Below are positions 32,537-41,984 of a DNA stretch of 64,000 nucleotides, in pieces. The notes below the pieces were generated by a model. The model was given only the letters and a program-made list of their open reading frames with translations. It was not told where the DNA came from and made no database searches. The DNA is taken from contig CAWUIB010000002.1 of assembly GCA_963922335.1 (NCBI GenBank), forward strand, positions 310,001 through 374,000, written 5' to 3'. Position 1 is the stretch's first letter, and each line of letters begins with the position of its first letter. This DNA comes from CALBPI01 sp963922335 (lineage in GTDB: Bacteria; Pseudomonadota; Gammaproteobacteria; Steroidobacterales; Woeseiaceae). The position numbers were made by a program, and so were the translations under genes.

Positions 32537-33280
32537 ATGCGACCCATGAGCAAAGACACGATCTTCCAGACCGAGGCGGCAGCGCGCGTTTCCTTTCGAT
32601 TCGATGAGGCGGTCGCTCGGGTGTTCCCGGACATGATCAATCGTTCGGTGCCGGGTTATGCCGCATCACTCGACGGTATCGCGCTCATCGCGCACCAGTC
32701 GATCCGGCCCGGAGGCCGCGCTTACGATCTTGGCTGTACGCTAGGCGCAGCGACTCTGGCCATGGCCCAAGGTATCGGCGAACGCGACGCCAACCTCGTC
32801 GGTATCGATCTAAGCGAGCCAATGATCGCGCGTTGCCGGGCGGATCAGCGCTTCCAGGAGCTCGCGCAACAGGTGCAATTCCACACCTCAGATATCACCG
32901 GGTTCGACTACGAGCCCGCGGACCTCGTGATTTTGAACTACACGCTGCAGTTTCTCGCCCCGGAACAGCGCACGCCGCTGCTGGAGAAGCTCTACCAATG
33001 CCTCAATCCCGGCGGCGTGCTGGTACTTGCCGAGAAATTTCACTTCGAAGAGCCAGGCATCGCGGACCGACTCACCCGCCTCCACTTCGACTTCAAACGC
33101 GCGCACCACTACTCGGATCTTGAGATCGCGGGCAAGCGCTCAGCCCTGGAAAACGTCCTGATCACCGACACGCAGGAGACCCACGCCCGGCGACTGAAGT
33201 CTGTTGGGTTCGAAGACGTTGTCCTCTGGCACAGCGCCATCAACTTCGGCGCTTTCCTTGCCTGCAAACCCGATGCATGA
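32537..33280 (+). CDS. cmoA: Carboxy-S-adenosyl-L-methionine synthase CmoA
   Basis: Makes carboxy-SAM from SAM and prephenate for the cmo5U wobble modification of tRNA. The product of 247 residues has the family start FRFDEAVARVFPDMINRSVPGY-like region and the Rossmann motif AYDLGCTLGAATLAMAQ. A GGGGCGG sequence lies upstream of the ATG at 32537; the ATG at 32546 (MSKDTIFQ) is an alternative start. Its stop overlaps the cmoB start by eight bases, and the two enzymes act in sequence. Confidence 0.95.
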   Translation: MRPMSKDTIFQTEAAARVSFRFDEAVARVFPDMINRSVPGYAASLDGIALIAHQSIRPGGRAYDLGCTLGAATLAMAQGIGERDANLVGIDLSEPMIARCRADQRFQELAQQVQFHTSDITGFDYEPADLVILNYTLQFLAPEQRTPLLEKLYQCLNPGGVLVLAEKFHFEEPGIADRLTRLHFDFKRAHHYSDLEIAGKRSALENVLITDTQETHARRLKSVGFEDVVLWHSAINFGAFLACKPDA

Positions 33281-34232
33281 ACTCACCCCGCAGCTGATCC
33301 GGGATCATCTGGAAACCGGCAAGTTCGCAGGCTCTGCTGAAGCGTTATCGAAAGCGCGACCTGCGTCCGAGCTTCGGCACGGCGACTGGCCGACGTGGGC
33401 GGCCGCGCTCGCCGGACTACCGGAAGCCGTGGACCACTACACGCTCGACAAGGCCGCGCCAACGCTGGTAATCGGTGAATCGGCGGATACAGCTCAAACG
33501 CGCGAGCATTTGATGGCACTGCATCCGTGGCGCAAGGGACCCTGGCAGTTCGGCGAGGTCACCATCGACACAGAGTGGCGCAGCGATTTGAAGTGGGATC
33601 GTATGGTTGCCGCGGGCATCGATTTCGCTGATCGTCGCATTCTCGACATCGGCGGTGGCAACGGGTACTTCGCCTTCCGATGCGCGGCCGCCGGGGCGCA
33701 CGAAGTCCTCAATGTCGATCCGACGCTGTTGTTCTACGCACAATATCTTGCGTTTACCCAGCACGTGCGCATCCCGGGCGTCGGCATGGCGCCGATACGC
33801 TTCGAGCAGCTCCCTGACATGCGCCCGTTCGATCTGATCCTCTCTATGGGCGTGCTCTATCACCGCCGCGACCCGGTCGAACACTTAAGGGCAATTGCTG
33901 ATCGTATGTGCACTGGCGGTGCGCTGGTTCTCGAAACGCTGGTGCTGGAGGGTGCGGAGAATACGGCGTTGGTTCCGGAAGATCGGTATGCGCGCATGCG
34001 CAACGTGTGGAGCCTGCCAACGATCTCGCGCCTGGGAGACTGGCTGTCCGAAGCAGGCTTCAGCGATATCGAGTGTCACGACATCACCCGAACCACCGCT
34101 GACGAACAACGCCCTACTGAATGGATGACCTTCGAGTCACTGGAACACGCGCTCGATCCTGACGATGCAAACCGCACTATCGAGGGACATCCGGCGCCGA
34201 CCAGGGCCATGCTCAGCGCGAGGCTTCGCTGA
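33273..34232 (+). CDS. cmoB: tRNA U34 carboxymethyltransferase CmoB
   Basis: Transfers the carboxymethyl group from carboxy-SAM to 5-hydroxyuridine-34 of tRNA, giving cmo5U. I chose ATG 33273 (MHELTPQLIRDHLETG), inside the end of cmoA, giving 319 residues. The SAM-binding block RRILDIGGGNGYFAFRCAAA and the later FDLILSMGVLYHRRDPVEHL are characteristic. Tight overlap with cmoA indicates coupled expression. Confidence 0.95.
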   Translation: MHELTPQLIRDHLETGKFAGSAEALSKARPASELRHGDWPTWAAALAGLPEAVDHYTLDKAAPTLVIGESADTAQTREHLMALHPWRKGPWQFGEVTIDTEWRSDLKWDRMVAAGIDFADRRILDIGGGNGYFAFRCAAAGAHEVLNVDPTLLFYAQYLAFTQHVRIPGVGMAPIRFEQLPDMRPFDLILSMGVLYHRRDPVEHLRAIADRMCTGGALVLETLVLEGAENTALVPEDRYARMRNVWSLPTISRLGDWLSEAGFSDIECHDITRTTADEQRPTEWMTFESLEHALDPDDANRTIEGHPAPTRAMLSARLR

Positions 34233-34234
34233 TC

Positions 34235-35212
34235 ATGGCATTGGGTTTCGACACACTGGTGCCCGAGCAAATCCTCGATGCGATCGAATGCACCGGCCTG
34301 CAGTGCACGGGGGAATTGCTGGCACTGAACAGCTATGAAAACCGGGTCTACCGAGCCGCACTTGAAGACGGACGGCGTGTCGTGGCGAAGTTCTACCGGC
34401 CCGGCCGCTGGAGCGACAACGCGATTCTTGAGGAACACGACTACGCGCTTCGAATGCGTGAGAGCGAGCTCGATGTCGTTGCTCCGATCGTGTTCGACGA
34501 GGACACGCTCCTCCATGTTGACGACTTTCGACTCGCGATCTACCCCTGCGTAGGGGGACGTTGGCCGGCGCTTGAAGACGAAGCACTGCTAAAACAAATC
34601 GGTCGGCTCGTTGCACGCATGCATTTGGCGGCCGAGCGGTTCCGTTTCAGCCACCGCCCGGCTATCGATGTTGTGCGGTTCGGCTGGGAGGCTCGCGATG
34701 CCGTTCTGGATAGCGATTTCATGCCGCCCGAACTGGAGGCCGCTTATGAGTCAGTGACGGATGATCTGCTGGAAAATGTTGAACAACAGATGGCGATCCT
34801 GAATTGCACAACCCTCGCGATTCACAATGACCTTCATCCTGGCAATCTGCTGCACGATGGCGATACGCTTCACGTCGTCGACACGGATGATGCAGCCAAC
34901 GGTCCGGCGATCCAGGACCTTTGGATGCTGCTCTCTGGCGACCGTGATCAGCAAGCACTGCAACTGGACGCCGTGCTCGCCGGCTACCAACAGTTCCGCG
35001 GTTTCGACTTTGCCGAACTCGGGCTGATCGAGCCACTACGTACTCTGCGAATCGTGCACTACGCGGCGTGGCTTGCGCGTCGCTGGCGTGATCCTGCATT
35101 CCAGCGAGCATTCCCTTGGTTTGACGGTGCCCGATACTGGAACGAACACATCCTTGCACTACGCGAACAGCAGGATGCGCTGCAAACGCCGTTCATACTC
35201 GCAAGCACCTAG
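34235..35212 (+). CDS. srkA: Stress response kinase A (YihE/RdoA)
   Basis: Ser/Thr kinase of the aminoglycoside-phosphotransferase fold, known in E. coli from Cpx-controlled stress survival. The 325-residue product matches the family length. Visible motifs are the N-terminal LNSYENRVYRAALEDG and KFYRPGRWS, and the catalytic loop IHNDLHPGNLLHDG followed by the metal-binding VVDTDDA. It starts 2 bases after the cmoB stop, so it is likely in the same transcript. Confidence 0.93.
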   Translation: MALGFDTLVPEQILDAIECTGLQCTGELLALNSYENRVYRAALEDGRRVVAKFYRPGRWSDNAILEEHDYALRMRESELDVVAPIVFDEDTLLHVDDFRLAIYPCVGGRWPALEDEALLKQIGRLVARMHLAAERFRFSHRPAIDVVRFGWEARDAVLDSDFMPPELEAAYESVTDDLLENVEQQMAILNCTTLAIHNDLHPGNLLHDGDTLHVVDTDDAANGPAIQDLWMLLSGDRDQQALQLDAVLAGYQQFRGFDFAELGLIEPLRTLRIVHYAAWLARRWRDPAFQRAFPWFDGARYWNEHILALREQQDALQTPFILAST

Positions 35213-35694
35213 CCTGCGTATACCTCGAGCACACCGCAGGCAACCACGGGAGCGGGCTGCGCGACGCTCGCTTCGCTCAAAGGCCCGAGCACCAGTATCG
35301 ATCGCCCGCTAAATGTGTCCAGGGGTTCGCCGGTATCTTTCAGCAGCGAGAACTTGCCTTGCCCGAACTCAGAAGCGTCGAACTCTCCCAGCGACACGGA
35401 GGGAGTGGCCGCATCGCAGCCTGCGGCTTCAGACTCAGCCAAGCTATAGCGACCAGAGCCGAGACCGTCAATAGAGCCGCCAATGACGATCTGTTGTTCG
35501 TTGGGTAGCAACACCAATGCGCCCTCTGCACCGTCGGTCGTCTCACTCCCGAGTTTCGCGACCAACGCCCGTGGCCCGCTGGCTGTAGCAACTTCAGCGC
35601 CTGATCCCAGATGGTCCGGCATGAGAGGCTCCGGCCGCTGCCCGCAACCCACGGTAAACACCATCAAACCTACGATCGAAATCCACGTTCGCAT
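35209..35694 (-). CDS. Cu/Zn superoxide dismutase-like lipoprotein lacking metal ligands
   Basis: A 161-residue lipoprotein: start ATG 35694 has GAGGAG nine bases upstream, and the signal peptide ends with the lipobox FTVGC (Cys17). From about residue 45 the order of elements follows SodC: a GSIDGLGSGRYSLAESEAAGC segment in place of the usual GLxPGxHGFHIHExGxC, then SGRSILVLGPL and VVACGVLEV, which echo SodC's SIIGRAVVVH and RIACGVI. The Cu and Zn histidines are missing. It follows the rhomboid gene by 24 bases. The relation to SodC is by eye; a different beta-sandwich is possible. Confidence 0.6.
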   Translation of the reverse strand: MRTWISIVGLMVFTVGCGQRPEPLMPDHLGSGAEVATASGPRALVAKLGSETTDGAEGALVLLPNEQQIVIGGSIDGLGSGRYSLAESEAAGCDAATPSVSLGEFDASEFGQGKFSLLKDTGEPLDTFSGRSILVLGPLSEASVAQPAPVVACGVLEVYAG

Positions 35695-35718
35695 GTAAAG
35701 CGTCTCCTCAAAGCCCAA

Positions 35719-36333
35719 CTAAAAACGGCGCCGCGGTTTCTGCGAGCGCCAATACAGTAACAACACAAGGCCCACTACCATACCGCCAAGATGCGCAAAG
35801 TGCGCGACCCCGGTTTGCCGACCCGTGACACCAAGATATAACTCGAGCAATCCGAACAACAGCACCATGTACTTGGCCTTCATCGGAATGGGTGGAATTA
35901 ACAGCACGATTCGCTGGTTCGGGAAGGTCATCCCGAAGGCAAGTAGCACGCCAAAAACCCCACCTGATGCCCCGATCATCGGATAGTAATTGGGTCCGCT
36001 AACGACGGTTAACAGGAATTGGCCACCCGCGCCACCGAGAACGCAGACAAGGTAGTAAAAGGCGAAGCGAGCGGTGCCCCAGCGGTACTCAAGGCTCCTG
36101 CCAAACATCCACAACCCGAACATATTGAATGCCAGATGTGCCCAATCGACATGCAGGAACCCGTAAGTAATGGGTTGCCACAGCCGAAATTTCGGCAGGT
36201 AGGTCCAAAGCGCGAGATCTTCCGCAAACCTACCGAGCGACGTCATACCACCCAGAACAAAGATGCCAGCGCAGCTCAACAGAATCGCAAAGATCGCGGG
36301 CGGAAACGTGTCCTGTCGATACGGTGACTGCAT
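35719..36333 (-). CDS. Rhomboid family intramembrane serine protease
   Basis: The 204-residue product has six hydrophobic segments and the rhomboid catalytic pair: Ser123 in GASGGVFG and His181 in HFAHLGG. The first loop has FLHVDWAHLAFNMFGLW, a family hallmark. Such proteases cut membrane-anchored substrates; none is known here. It is divergent from the double uvrA gene and followed closely by a lipoprotein gene, so the two may be co-transcribed. Confidence 0.93.
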   Translation of the reverse strand: MQSPYRQDTFPPAIFAILLSCAGIFVLGGMTSLGRFAEDLALWTYLPKFRLWQPITYGFLHVDWAHLAFNMFGLWMFGRSLEYRWGTARFAFYYLVCVLGGAGGQFLLTVVSGPNYYPMIGASGGVFGVLLAFGMTFPNQRIVLLIPPIPMKAKYMVLLFGLLELYLGVTGRQTGVAHFAHLGGMVVGLVLLLYWRSQKPRRRF

Positions 36334-36416
36334 GGTGTGTGTTTGTGGTCAGACGAGCGACGCAGTATAACGACACCCCCCGCGATCCCCACTATCTCAT
36401 CAATCCTGGAGACGGC

Positions 36417-39400
36417 ATGAGCCCGCGTCGACCGCGCATTGAAGTTTCTGGCGCGCGCCAGAACAACCTTCGCAATCTCGATATTGACCTGCCACTCAAT
36501 GAGTTGATTGTGGTGACCGGGGTCTCCGGAAGTGGCAAATCCTCGCTGGCATTCGACACGATCTACGCCGAGGGACAACGTCGCTACGTAGAGACCTTCT
36601 CCCCTTACGCGCGCCAATTCCTCGATCGGATGGACAAACCGCAGGTCGACCAGGTACGCGGGATTCCGCCGGCGATCGCGATCGATCAGACCAACCCTGT
36701 CCGCACCTCGCGTTCGACGGTCGGCACGATGACCGAGTTGAACGATCACCTGAAGCTACTTTATGCCCGTGCAGCGGACTTGTACTGCGATGCGTGCGCA
36801 GAACCGGTCAGGGAGGACTCGCCGCAGTCGATTTGGGAGCAAACTTGCGAGCAACTGCGTGACGCCCGTGTGGCGATTGCATTCAAGCAAGAGGTTCCCG
36901 AGCAGTTCAGCATTGACGAGATGCGAGCGTTTCTCTCGCAACAGGGCTATACAAAAATTCTCGATGAGCAGGACGATCACCTGCTGGTTGTGCAGGATCG
37001 GTTGCGGATTCGCGAGACTTCCCGAGATCGCTTTTTCGAGGCTGTGGAGGCAGCGTTTGCCCGCGGCAGCGGACACCTGCAGATCGTGGATCTGGACACA
37101 GACAAAGTGCGGCACTTCTCCAACATGCTGCACTGTGCTGGCTGCGACAAAACGTTCGCCTACCCAACGCCAAGCCGGTTTTCATTTAATTCGCCGCTCG
37201 GCGCGTGCCCAACGTGCCGCGGCTTCGGTCGTGTCATGGGTATCGACATGGATTTGGTGGTGCCCGACCCAACCGCGACCCTGCGCGACGGTGCCATCAA
37301 GCCCATCCAGACCGGCAACTTCGCTGAACTGCAAACCAGGCTGGTGAAGCGCGCGCCCAAGGTTGGTGTCGATGTCGACAAACCGTGGCAGGCGCTATCC
37401 GACGATGAGCTCGAGTGGGTGATGGTCGGCGATGAATACCGGCGCGGTGAGGCCTATTGGCCTGGCATCAACGCAGTCTTCGAATGGCTGGAGAGCAAGG
37501 CTTACAAGATGCACGTCAGGGTGCTGCTGTCGCGCTATCGCAGCTACGAGACCTGCCCGACGTGCAACGGCGCTCGACTCCAACCCGACAGCCTGTGTTG
37601 GCGGATTGGCTCGCATGACCTGACACGTCGCGTGGCACCCGAGCTCGCCGGCCGGGCGCCCGGGTTAAACATGCATGAACTCATGCTGTTGCCGATCCAG
37701 CGCTTGTCTGAGTTTTTCGCAGAAGTCGTGCTCCAACGGGAGTCGGATGAAGCCCTGTCGATGCTGATGGACGCAATCCGCACTCGCATCGGCTACCTGC
37801 GGGACACCGGGCTCGGGTACCTGACACTCGATCGCCAGTCACGGACATTGTCCGGCGGTGAAGTGCAGCGCATCAACCTGACGACGGCCCTTGGCACGTC
37901 GCTCGTCAATACGCTGTTCGTACTCGATGAGCCAAGCATCGGACTCCATCCGCGCGACCTCGAACGGATTAACAAAGTACTCCTCAGCTTGCGTGATGCC
38001 GGAAATACGCTGCTCGTGGTCGAACACGATCCGGCCGTCATGTTGGCTGCCGATCGAATCGTTGATATCGGCCCCGGCCCAGGCGCGGCGGGTGGCGAGA
38101 TTGTCTTTAATGGCAAACCAAGCGCCTTGGCGAAAAGCAAACGCTCACCGACCGCGCCATACCTGACGGGTGCTCGCAGCGTTGCCGACGCAAGGACGCC
38201 GCGCCAGCTGAACGCCGATGACGGCGCGATCGCAGTTTACGGTGCGGCACAGCACAACCTGAAGCACGTAGACGTCAAAATTCCGTTAGGGGGGCTGATC
38301 AGCATCACCGGTGTGTCTGGCAGTGGGAAGTCGACCCTGATCGGGGACATCCTCTATCCAGCCCTCAGCCGACACTTCGGGCGCGGTGGCCCGGCTCCAG
38401 GACCGCACGACGCGGTTACTGGAATGGACGCAATCGATGACGCGATCTTCGTCGACCAAAGCCCGATTGGTAAGACCACTCGCTCGAATCCGGCGAGTTT
38501 CGTAGGTGCTTTCGACCCTATCCGTAAACGATTTGCGAAGACGCCTCTCGCGATCGAACGCGGCTACAAGCCCGGGACGTTCAGCTTCAACTCGGGCACC
38601 GGCAGATGCCCGACGTGTGGCGGCACCGGCTTCGAGCATATCGAGATGCAGTTTCTGTCCGATGTTTACTTGCGCTGCCCCAGTTGCGACGGTAAGCGCT
38701 ACCGAGACGAAGTGCTGGAGGTCAAACTATTCGGCAGTGACGATTCACAGAGACCTCGATCGATCAGCGATGTGCTCGAGCTCACCGTCAGCGAAGCCTG
38801 CGAATTTTTTTCCGATGCGCCGGATGTTCTGGCTCGCCTGCAACCCTTGATTGACGTCGGTCTTGATTACGTCGCGCTCGGCCAACCGGTACCCACACTT
38901 TCGGGCGGTGAGTCACAAAGACTGAAGCTCGCAAAACACCTGGCCGACGCGGGCAAGCGACAGATCGGCCGAAAGCTGTTCCTCTTTGACGAACCCACCA
39001 CCGGCCTTCATTTTCAGGATGTGGAGACGCTCCTTCAGGCGTTCGATCAATTGCTGGATGCCGGACACTCCGTGGTGGTCATCGAACACAATCTCGACGT
39101 CATTGGAGCTTCCGACTGGGTGATTGACCTTGGGCCGGAAGGCGGCGAACTCGGCGGCGAAGTTCTGTTCGAGGGCACGCCGGACGCGCTCGTGCTGGAA
39201 GCCGATAACGCGACCGGTAAGGCACTCCAATCCTATCGACAAGCCATCGCGAAGGCGTCACTGGTCGAGGAATCCGCCTCGACATACGAGGTTGAGGTCT
39301 CCAGCAGCAAGGCGATCAGCATCCATAACGCCCGGGAGCACAATTTGCGCTCCATCGACGTAGATATTCCGCGCGACAGGTTCACTGCGATCACAGGCGT

Positions 39401-41882
39401 CTCGGGCAGCGGCAAATCGACGCTCGCTTTTGGCATCCTCTTTAACGAGGGTCAGCGGCGCTACCTTGAGTCGCTGAATGCTTATGCACGTCAATTCGTG
39501 CAACCGGCATCGCGACCGGACGTCGATGCGGTGAACGGTATACCGCCCACCGTAGCCATCGAACAACGCACCAGCCGTGGTGGCCGCCGCAGTACCGTTG
39601 GCACCCTCACCGAGATCTATCACTTTTTGCGGTTGTTGTTCGTCAAGCTCGGTACGGCGCACTGCCCCGACTGCAACGTGGCCATCGAGCCACAGAGCGT
39701 TGATCAAATCGTTGCTACCCTTATGAAATCGAGCCGCGGCAAGAGCATCGCGTTGCTGGCGCCGCTCGTTGTGGGGCGAAAAGGGTTCTACACGGATCTT
39801 GCCAAATGGGCCGCGAACAAGGGCTTCGAGCATCTGATCGTGGACGGGGAAGCGCTGGACGTGAATGCGTGGCCACGCCTCGATCGATACAAGACCCACG
39901 ATATCGACCTGCCGGTTGCTACCGTCGCGGTCACTGCGGAGGATGAACCGTCATTGCGCGCTGCGCTCGAGCGCACGTTCGAGTTCGGAGATGGTCTAGC
40001 GGTCATTGCACCGACGGCGACGTCGAGCAAACGACAATTGTTCTCGAAAAAGCGCGCGTGCCCATCCTGCCAGCGCAGTTTCCCAGAGCTTGACCCGAGA
40101 CTGTTCTCGTATAACTCACCGCAGGGATGGTGCGGTGATTGCCAAGGCACCGGGCGCATCACTTATGACGACGACACGCCCCCGGAGGAGTGCGGCAGTT
40201 GTGACGGGACACGACTGAACCCCGTCGCACTTGCTGTGACATTGGACGGCGAAACCATTGCATCCTTGAACGACATGTCGGTTATCGAGGCGGCGGATTA
40301 CTTCGCGAAAATGAAACTGGACGGACGGGCCGCTCTGATCGCACGGGACATCATGAGCGAACTACAGGCACGTCTGCAGTTCCTGAAAGACGTGGGCCTC
40401 GGTTACCTGCAGATGTCACGGGCCGCACCAACGCTCTCCGGTGGGGAGGCGCAGCGCATTCGACTGGCCTCACAACTCGGCTCAAACCTTCGGGGGGTCT
40501 GCTACATCCTGGACGAACCCACTATCGGCCTACATACCCGCGACAATCAGCGGCTGCTGCAGACCTTGCTTGCACTACAGGCCCAAGGCAACACCGTCGT
40601 GGTTGTCGAACACGACGAAGATACGATTCGGGCTGCACAGCATGTCATCGATATCGGGCCGGGTGCCGGACAACGGGGCGGATATGTTGTCGCCACCGGC
40701 ACTCCAAAAGCGATCGAACGGCACAAAGATTCGCTGACCGGAAAGATGTTGAAGCAGCCGCTTTCGCATCCGCTGCGCGAGCAGTGGCGCGACGTCAATC
40801 CAAGACGCAAAGCGACGCCCGTGCTGCGCGTCGAAGGCGCGACGCGCAATAATTTGCGCCGCGTCAACGTGAGCTTGCCTCTCGGCGCCTTGGTTGCAGT
40901 CACCGGTGTTTCCGGCAGTGGCAAGAGCAGCCTCATTCGCGGCGTGGTGCAGGACAACCTCGATCTGCTGATTGGCGCGCGCAATGCCCGCAAGAGAAAA
41001 ATGCCGGCGCCGGTTGATTGTCGCTCGCTAGACGGCTGGGAATCGATCAAACGTGTGCTGGAGGTCGATCAGACGCCCATCGGTAAGACGCCGAGGTCAT
41101 GTCCGGCCACCTATGTCGGTTTCTGGGACGAGATTCGCAAGCTTTTCGCGCAAACGACCGAAGCGAGGATTCGTGGCTACACAGCAAGCCGCTTCTCCTT
41201 CAATACCGCCGAAGGGCGCTGTCCGGAGTGTGACGGGCAAGGCATGCGGCGTATCGAAATGAACTTCCTGCCGGATGTCAGGGTGCCCTGCGAGGCGTGC
41301 GGCGGCATGCGGTTCGCCCCGGACACGCTGACGATCCGCTACCGGGAGAAATCGATCGGCGATATTCTGTTGATGTCAGTCGAGGAAGCGATCCCCTTCT
41401 TCGAAGCGCACCCGAAGATTCACCATCCATTGACGTTGTTGAACGACGTCGGGCTTGGTTATCTGACTCTGGGCCAGCCAAGCCCCACCCTGTCCGGTGG
41501 AGAAGCGCAACGCATCAAGTTGGTCACAGAGTTGGCGAGGGCCAAGCCGACCCTTGATCCCGAAACCCATTGCGTGACGGACAATCCGAATCACACGCTC
41601 TACGTCCTCGACGAGCCGACGATCGGGTTGCATATGGCCGATGTCGAGAAACTGATCCGGGTTCTTCATCGACTCGTGGACGCCGGTCACTCGGTCTTCA
41701 TTGTGGAACACAATCTCGACATTGTCGCAGAAGCCGACTGGATCGTAGACCTCGGACCGGAAGGTGGAACCGAAGGTGGGCGCATCGTAGCACAGGGAAA
41801 TCCGATCCAAATCACTGAAAAATCGAACAAAAGTCTGACAGGCGCCGCTTTGTCGAAGATTTTGTTGGTCGATTCGAGTTAG
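36417..41882 (+). CDS. Tandem double UvrA-type excinuclease ATPase
   Basis: An 1821-residue protein made of two complete UvrA units in one frame. Start ATG 36417 has GGAG five bases upstream. Four Walker A motifs (GVSGSGKS) begin at residues 35, 632, 994 and 1497, and four LSGGE signatures at 478, 828, 1340 and 1692, each followed by LDEP or FDEP. Both halves keep zinc-finger pairs (for example CPTCRG, CPTCGGTG, CPECDGQG) and the insert that binds UvrB in standard UvrA. Double-length UvrA is known from Chlamydia and some gammaproteobacteria. Whether it replaces or accompanies an ordinary UvrA (about 940 residues) cannot be seen here. Confidence 0.92.
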   Translation: MSPRRPRIEVSGARQNNLRNLDIDLPLNELIVVTGVSGSGKSSLAFDTIYAEGQRRYVETFSPYARQFLDRMDKPQVDQVRGIPPAIAIDQTNPVRTSRSTVGTMTELNDHLKLLYARAADLYCDACAEPVREDSPQSIWEQTCEQLRDARVAIAFKQEVPEQFSIDEMRAFLSQQGYTKILDEQDDHLLVVQDRLRIRETSRDRFFEAVEAAFARGSGHLQIVDLDTDKVRHFSNMLHCAGCDKTFAYPTPSRFSFNSPLGACPTCRGFGRVMGIDMDLVVPDPTATLRDGAIKPIQTGNFAELQTRLVKRAPKVGVDVDKPWQALSDDELEWVMVGDEYRRGEAYWPGINAVFEWLESKAYKMHVRVLLSRYRSYETCPTCNGARLQPDSLCWRIGSHDLTRRVAPELAGRAPGLNMHELMLLPIQRLSEFFAEVVLQRESDEALSMLMDAIRTRIGYLRDTGLGYLTLDRQSRTLSGGEVQRINLTTALGTSLVNTLFVLDEPSIGLHPRDLERINKVLLSLRDAGNTLLVVEHDPAVMLAADRIVDIGPGPGAAGGEIVFNGKPSALAKSKRSPTAPYLTGARSVADARTPRQLNADDGAIAVYGAAQHNLKHVDVKIPLGGLISITGVSGSGKSTLIGDILYPALSRHFGRGGPAPGPHDAVTGMDAIDDAIFVDQSPIGKTTRSNPASFVGAFDPIRKRFAKTPLAIERGYKPGTFSFNSGTGRCPTCGGTGFEHIEMQFLSDVYLRCPSCDGKRYRDEVLEVKLFGSDDSQRPRSISDVLELTVSEACEFFSDAPDVLARLQPLIDVGLDYVALGQPVPTLSGGESQRLKLAKHLADAGKRQIGRKLFLFDEPTTGLHFQDVETLLQAFDQLLDAGHSVVVIEHNLDVIGASDWVIDLGPEGGELGGEVLFEGTPDALVLEADNATGKALQSYRQAIAKASLVEESASTYEVEVSSSKAISIHNAREHNLRSIDVDIPRDRFTAITGVSGSGKSTLAFGILFNEGQRRYLESLNAYARQFVQPASRPDVDAVNGIPPTVAIEQRTSRGGRRSTVGTLTEIYHFLRLLFVKLGTAHCPDCNVAIEPQSVDQIVATLMKSSRGKSIALLAPLVVGRKGFYTDLAKWAANKGFEHLIVDGEALDVNAWPRLDRYKTHDIDLPVATVAVTAEDEPSLRAALERTFEFGDGLAVIAPTATSSKRQLFSKKRACPSCQRSFPELDPRLFSYNSPQGWCGDCQGTGRITYDDDTPPEECGSCDGTRLNPVALAVTLDGETIASLNDMSVIEAADYFAKMKLDGRAALIARDIMSELQARLQFLKDVGLGYLQMSRAAPTLSGGEAQRIRLASQLGSNLRGVCYILDEPTIGLHTRDNQRLLQTLLALQAQGNTVVVVEHDEDTIRAAQHVIDIGPGAGQRGGYVVATGTPKAIERHKDSLTGKMLKQPLSHPLREQWRDVNPRRKATPVLRVEGATRNNLRRVNVSLPLGALVAVTGVSGSGKSSLIRGVVQDNLDLLIGARNARKRKMPAPVDCRSLDGWESIKRVLEVDQTPIGKTPRSCPATYVGFWDEIRKLFAQTTEARIRGYTASRFSFNTAEGRCPECDGQGMRRIEMNFLPDVRVPCEACGGMRFAPDTLTIRYREKSIGDILLMSVEEAIPFFEAHPKIHHPLTLLNDVGLGYLTLGQPSPTLSGGEAQRIKLVTELARAKPTLDPETHCVTDNPNHTLYVLDEPTIGLHMADVEKLIRVLHRLVDAGHSVFIVEHNLDIVAEADWIVDLGPEGGTEGGRIVAQGNPIQITEKSNKSLTGAALSKILLVDSS

Positions 41883-41984
41883 TTAGACAAATCGGTAGCT
41901 TGTATAACCTCAGTGTGATACTGTCGAACACGCGAAGATCAACTGGGGGTGTTCCCACCGCGATGGGCGCACCAAGGAGAAATC

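Noticed and set aside
35209..35694. Functional Cu/Zn superoxide dismutase
   Set aside because: The metal-binding histidines of the family cannot be found in the sequence, so dismutase activity is not supported.
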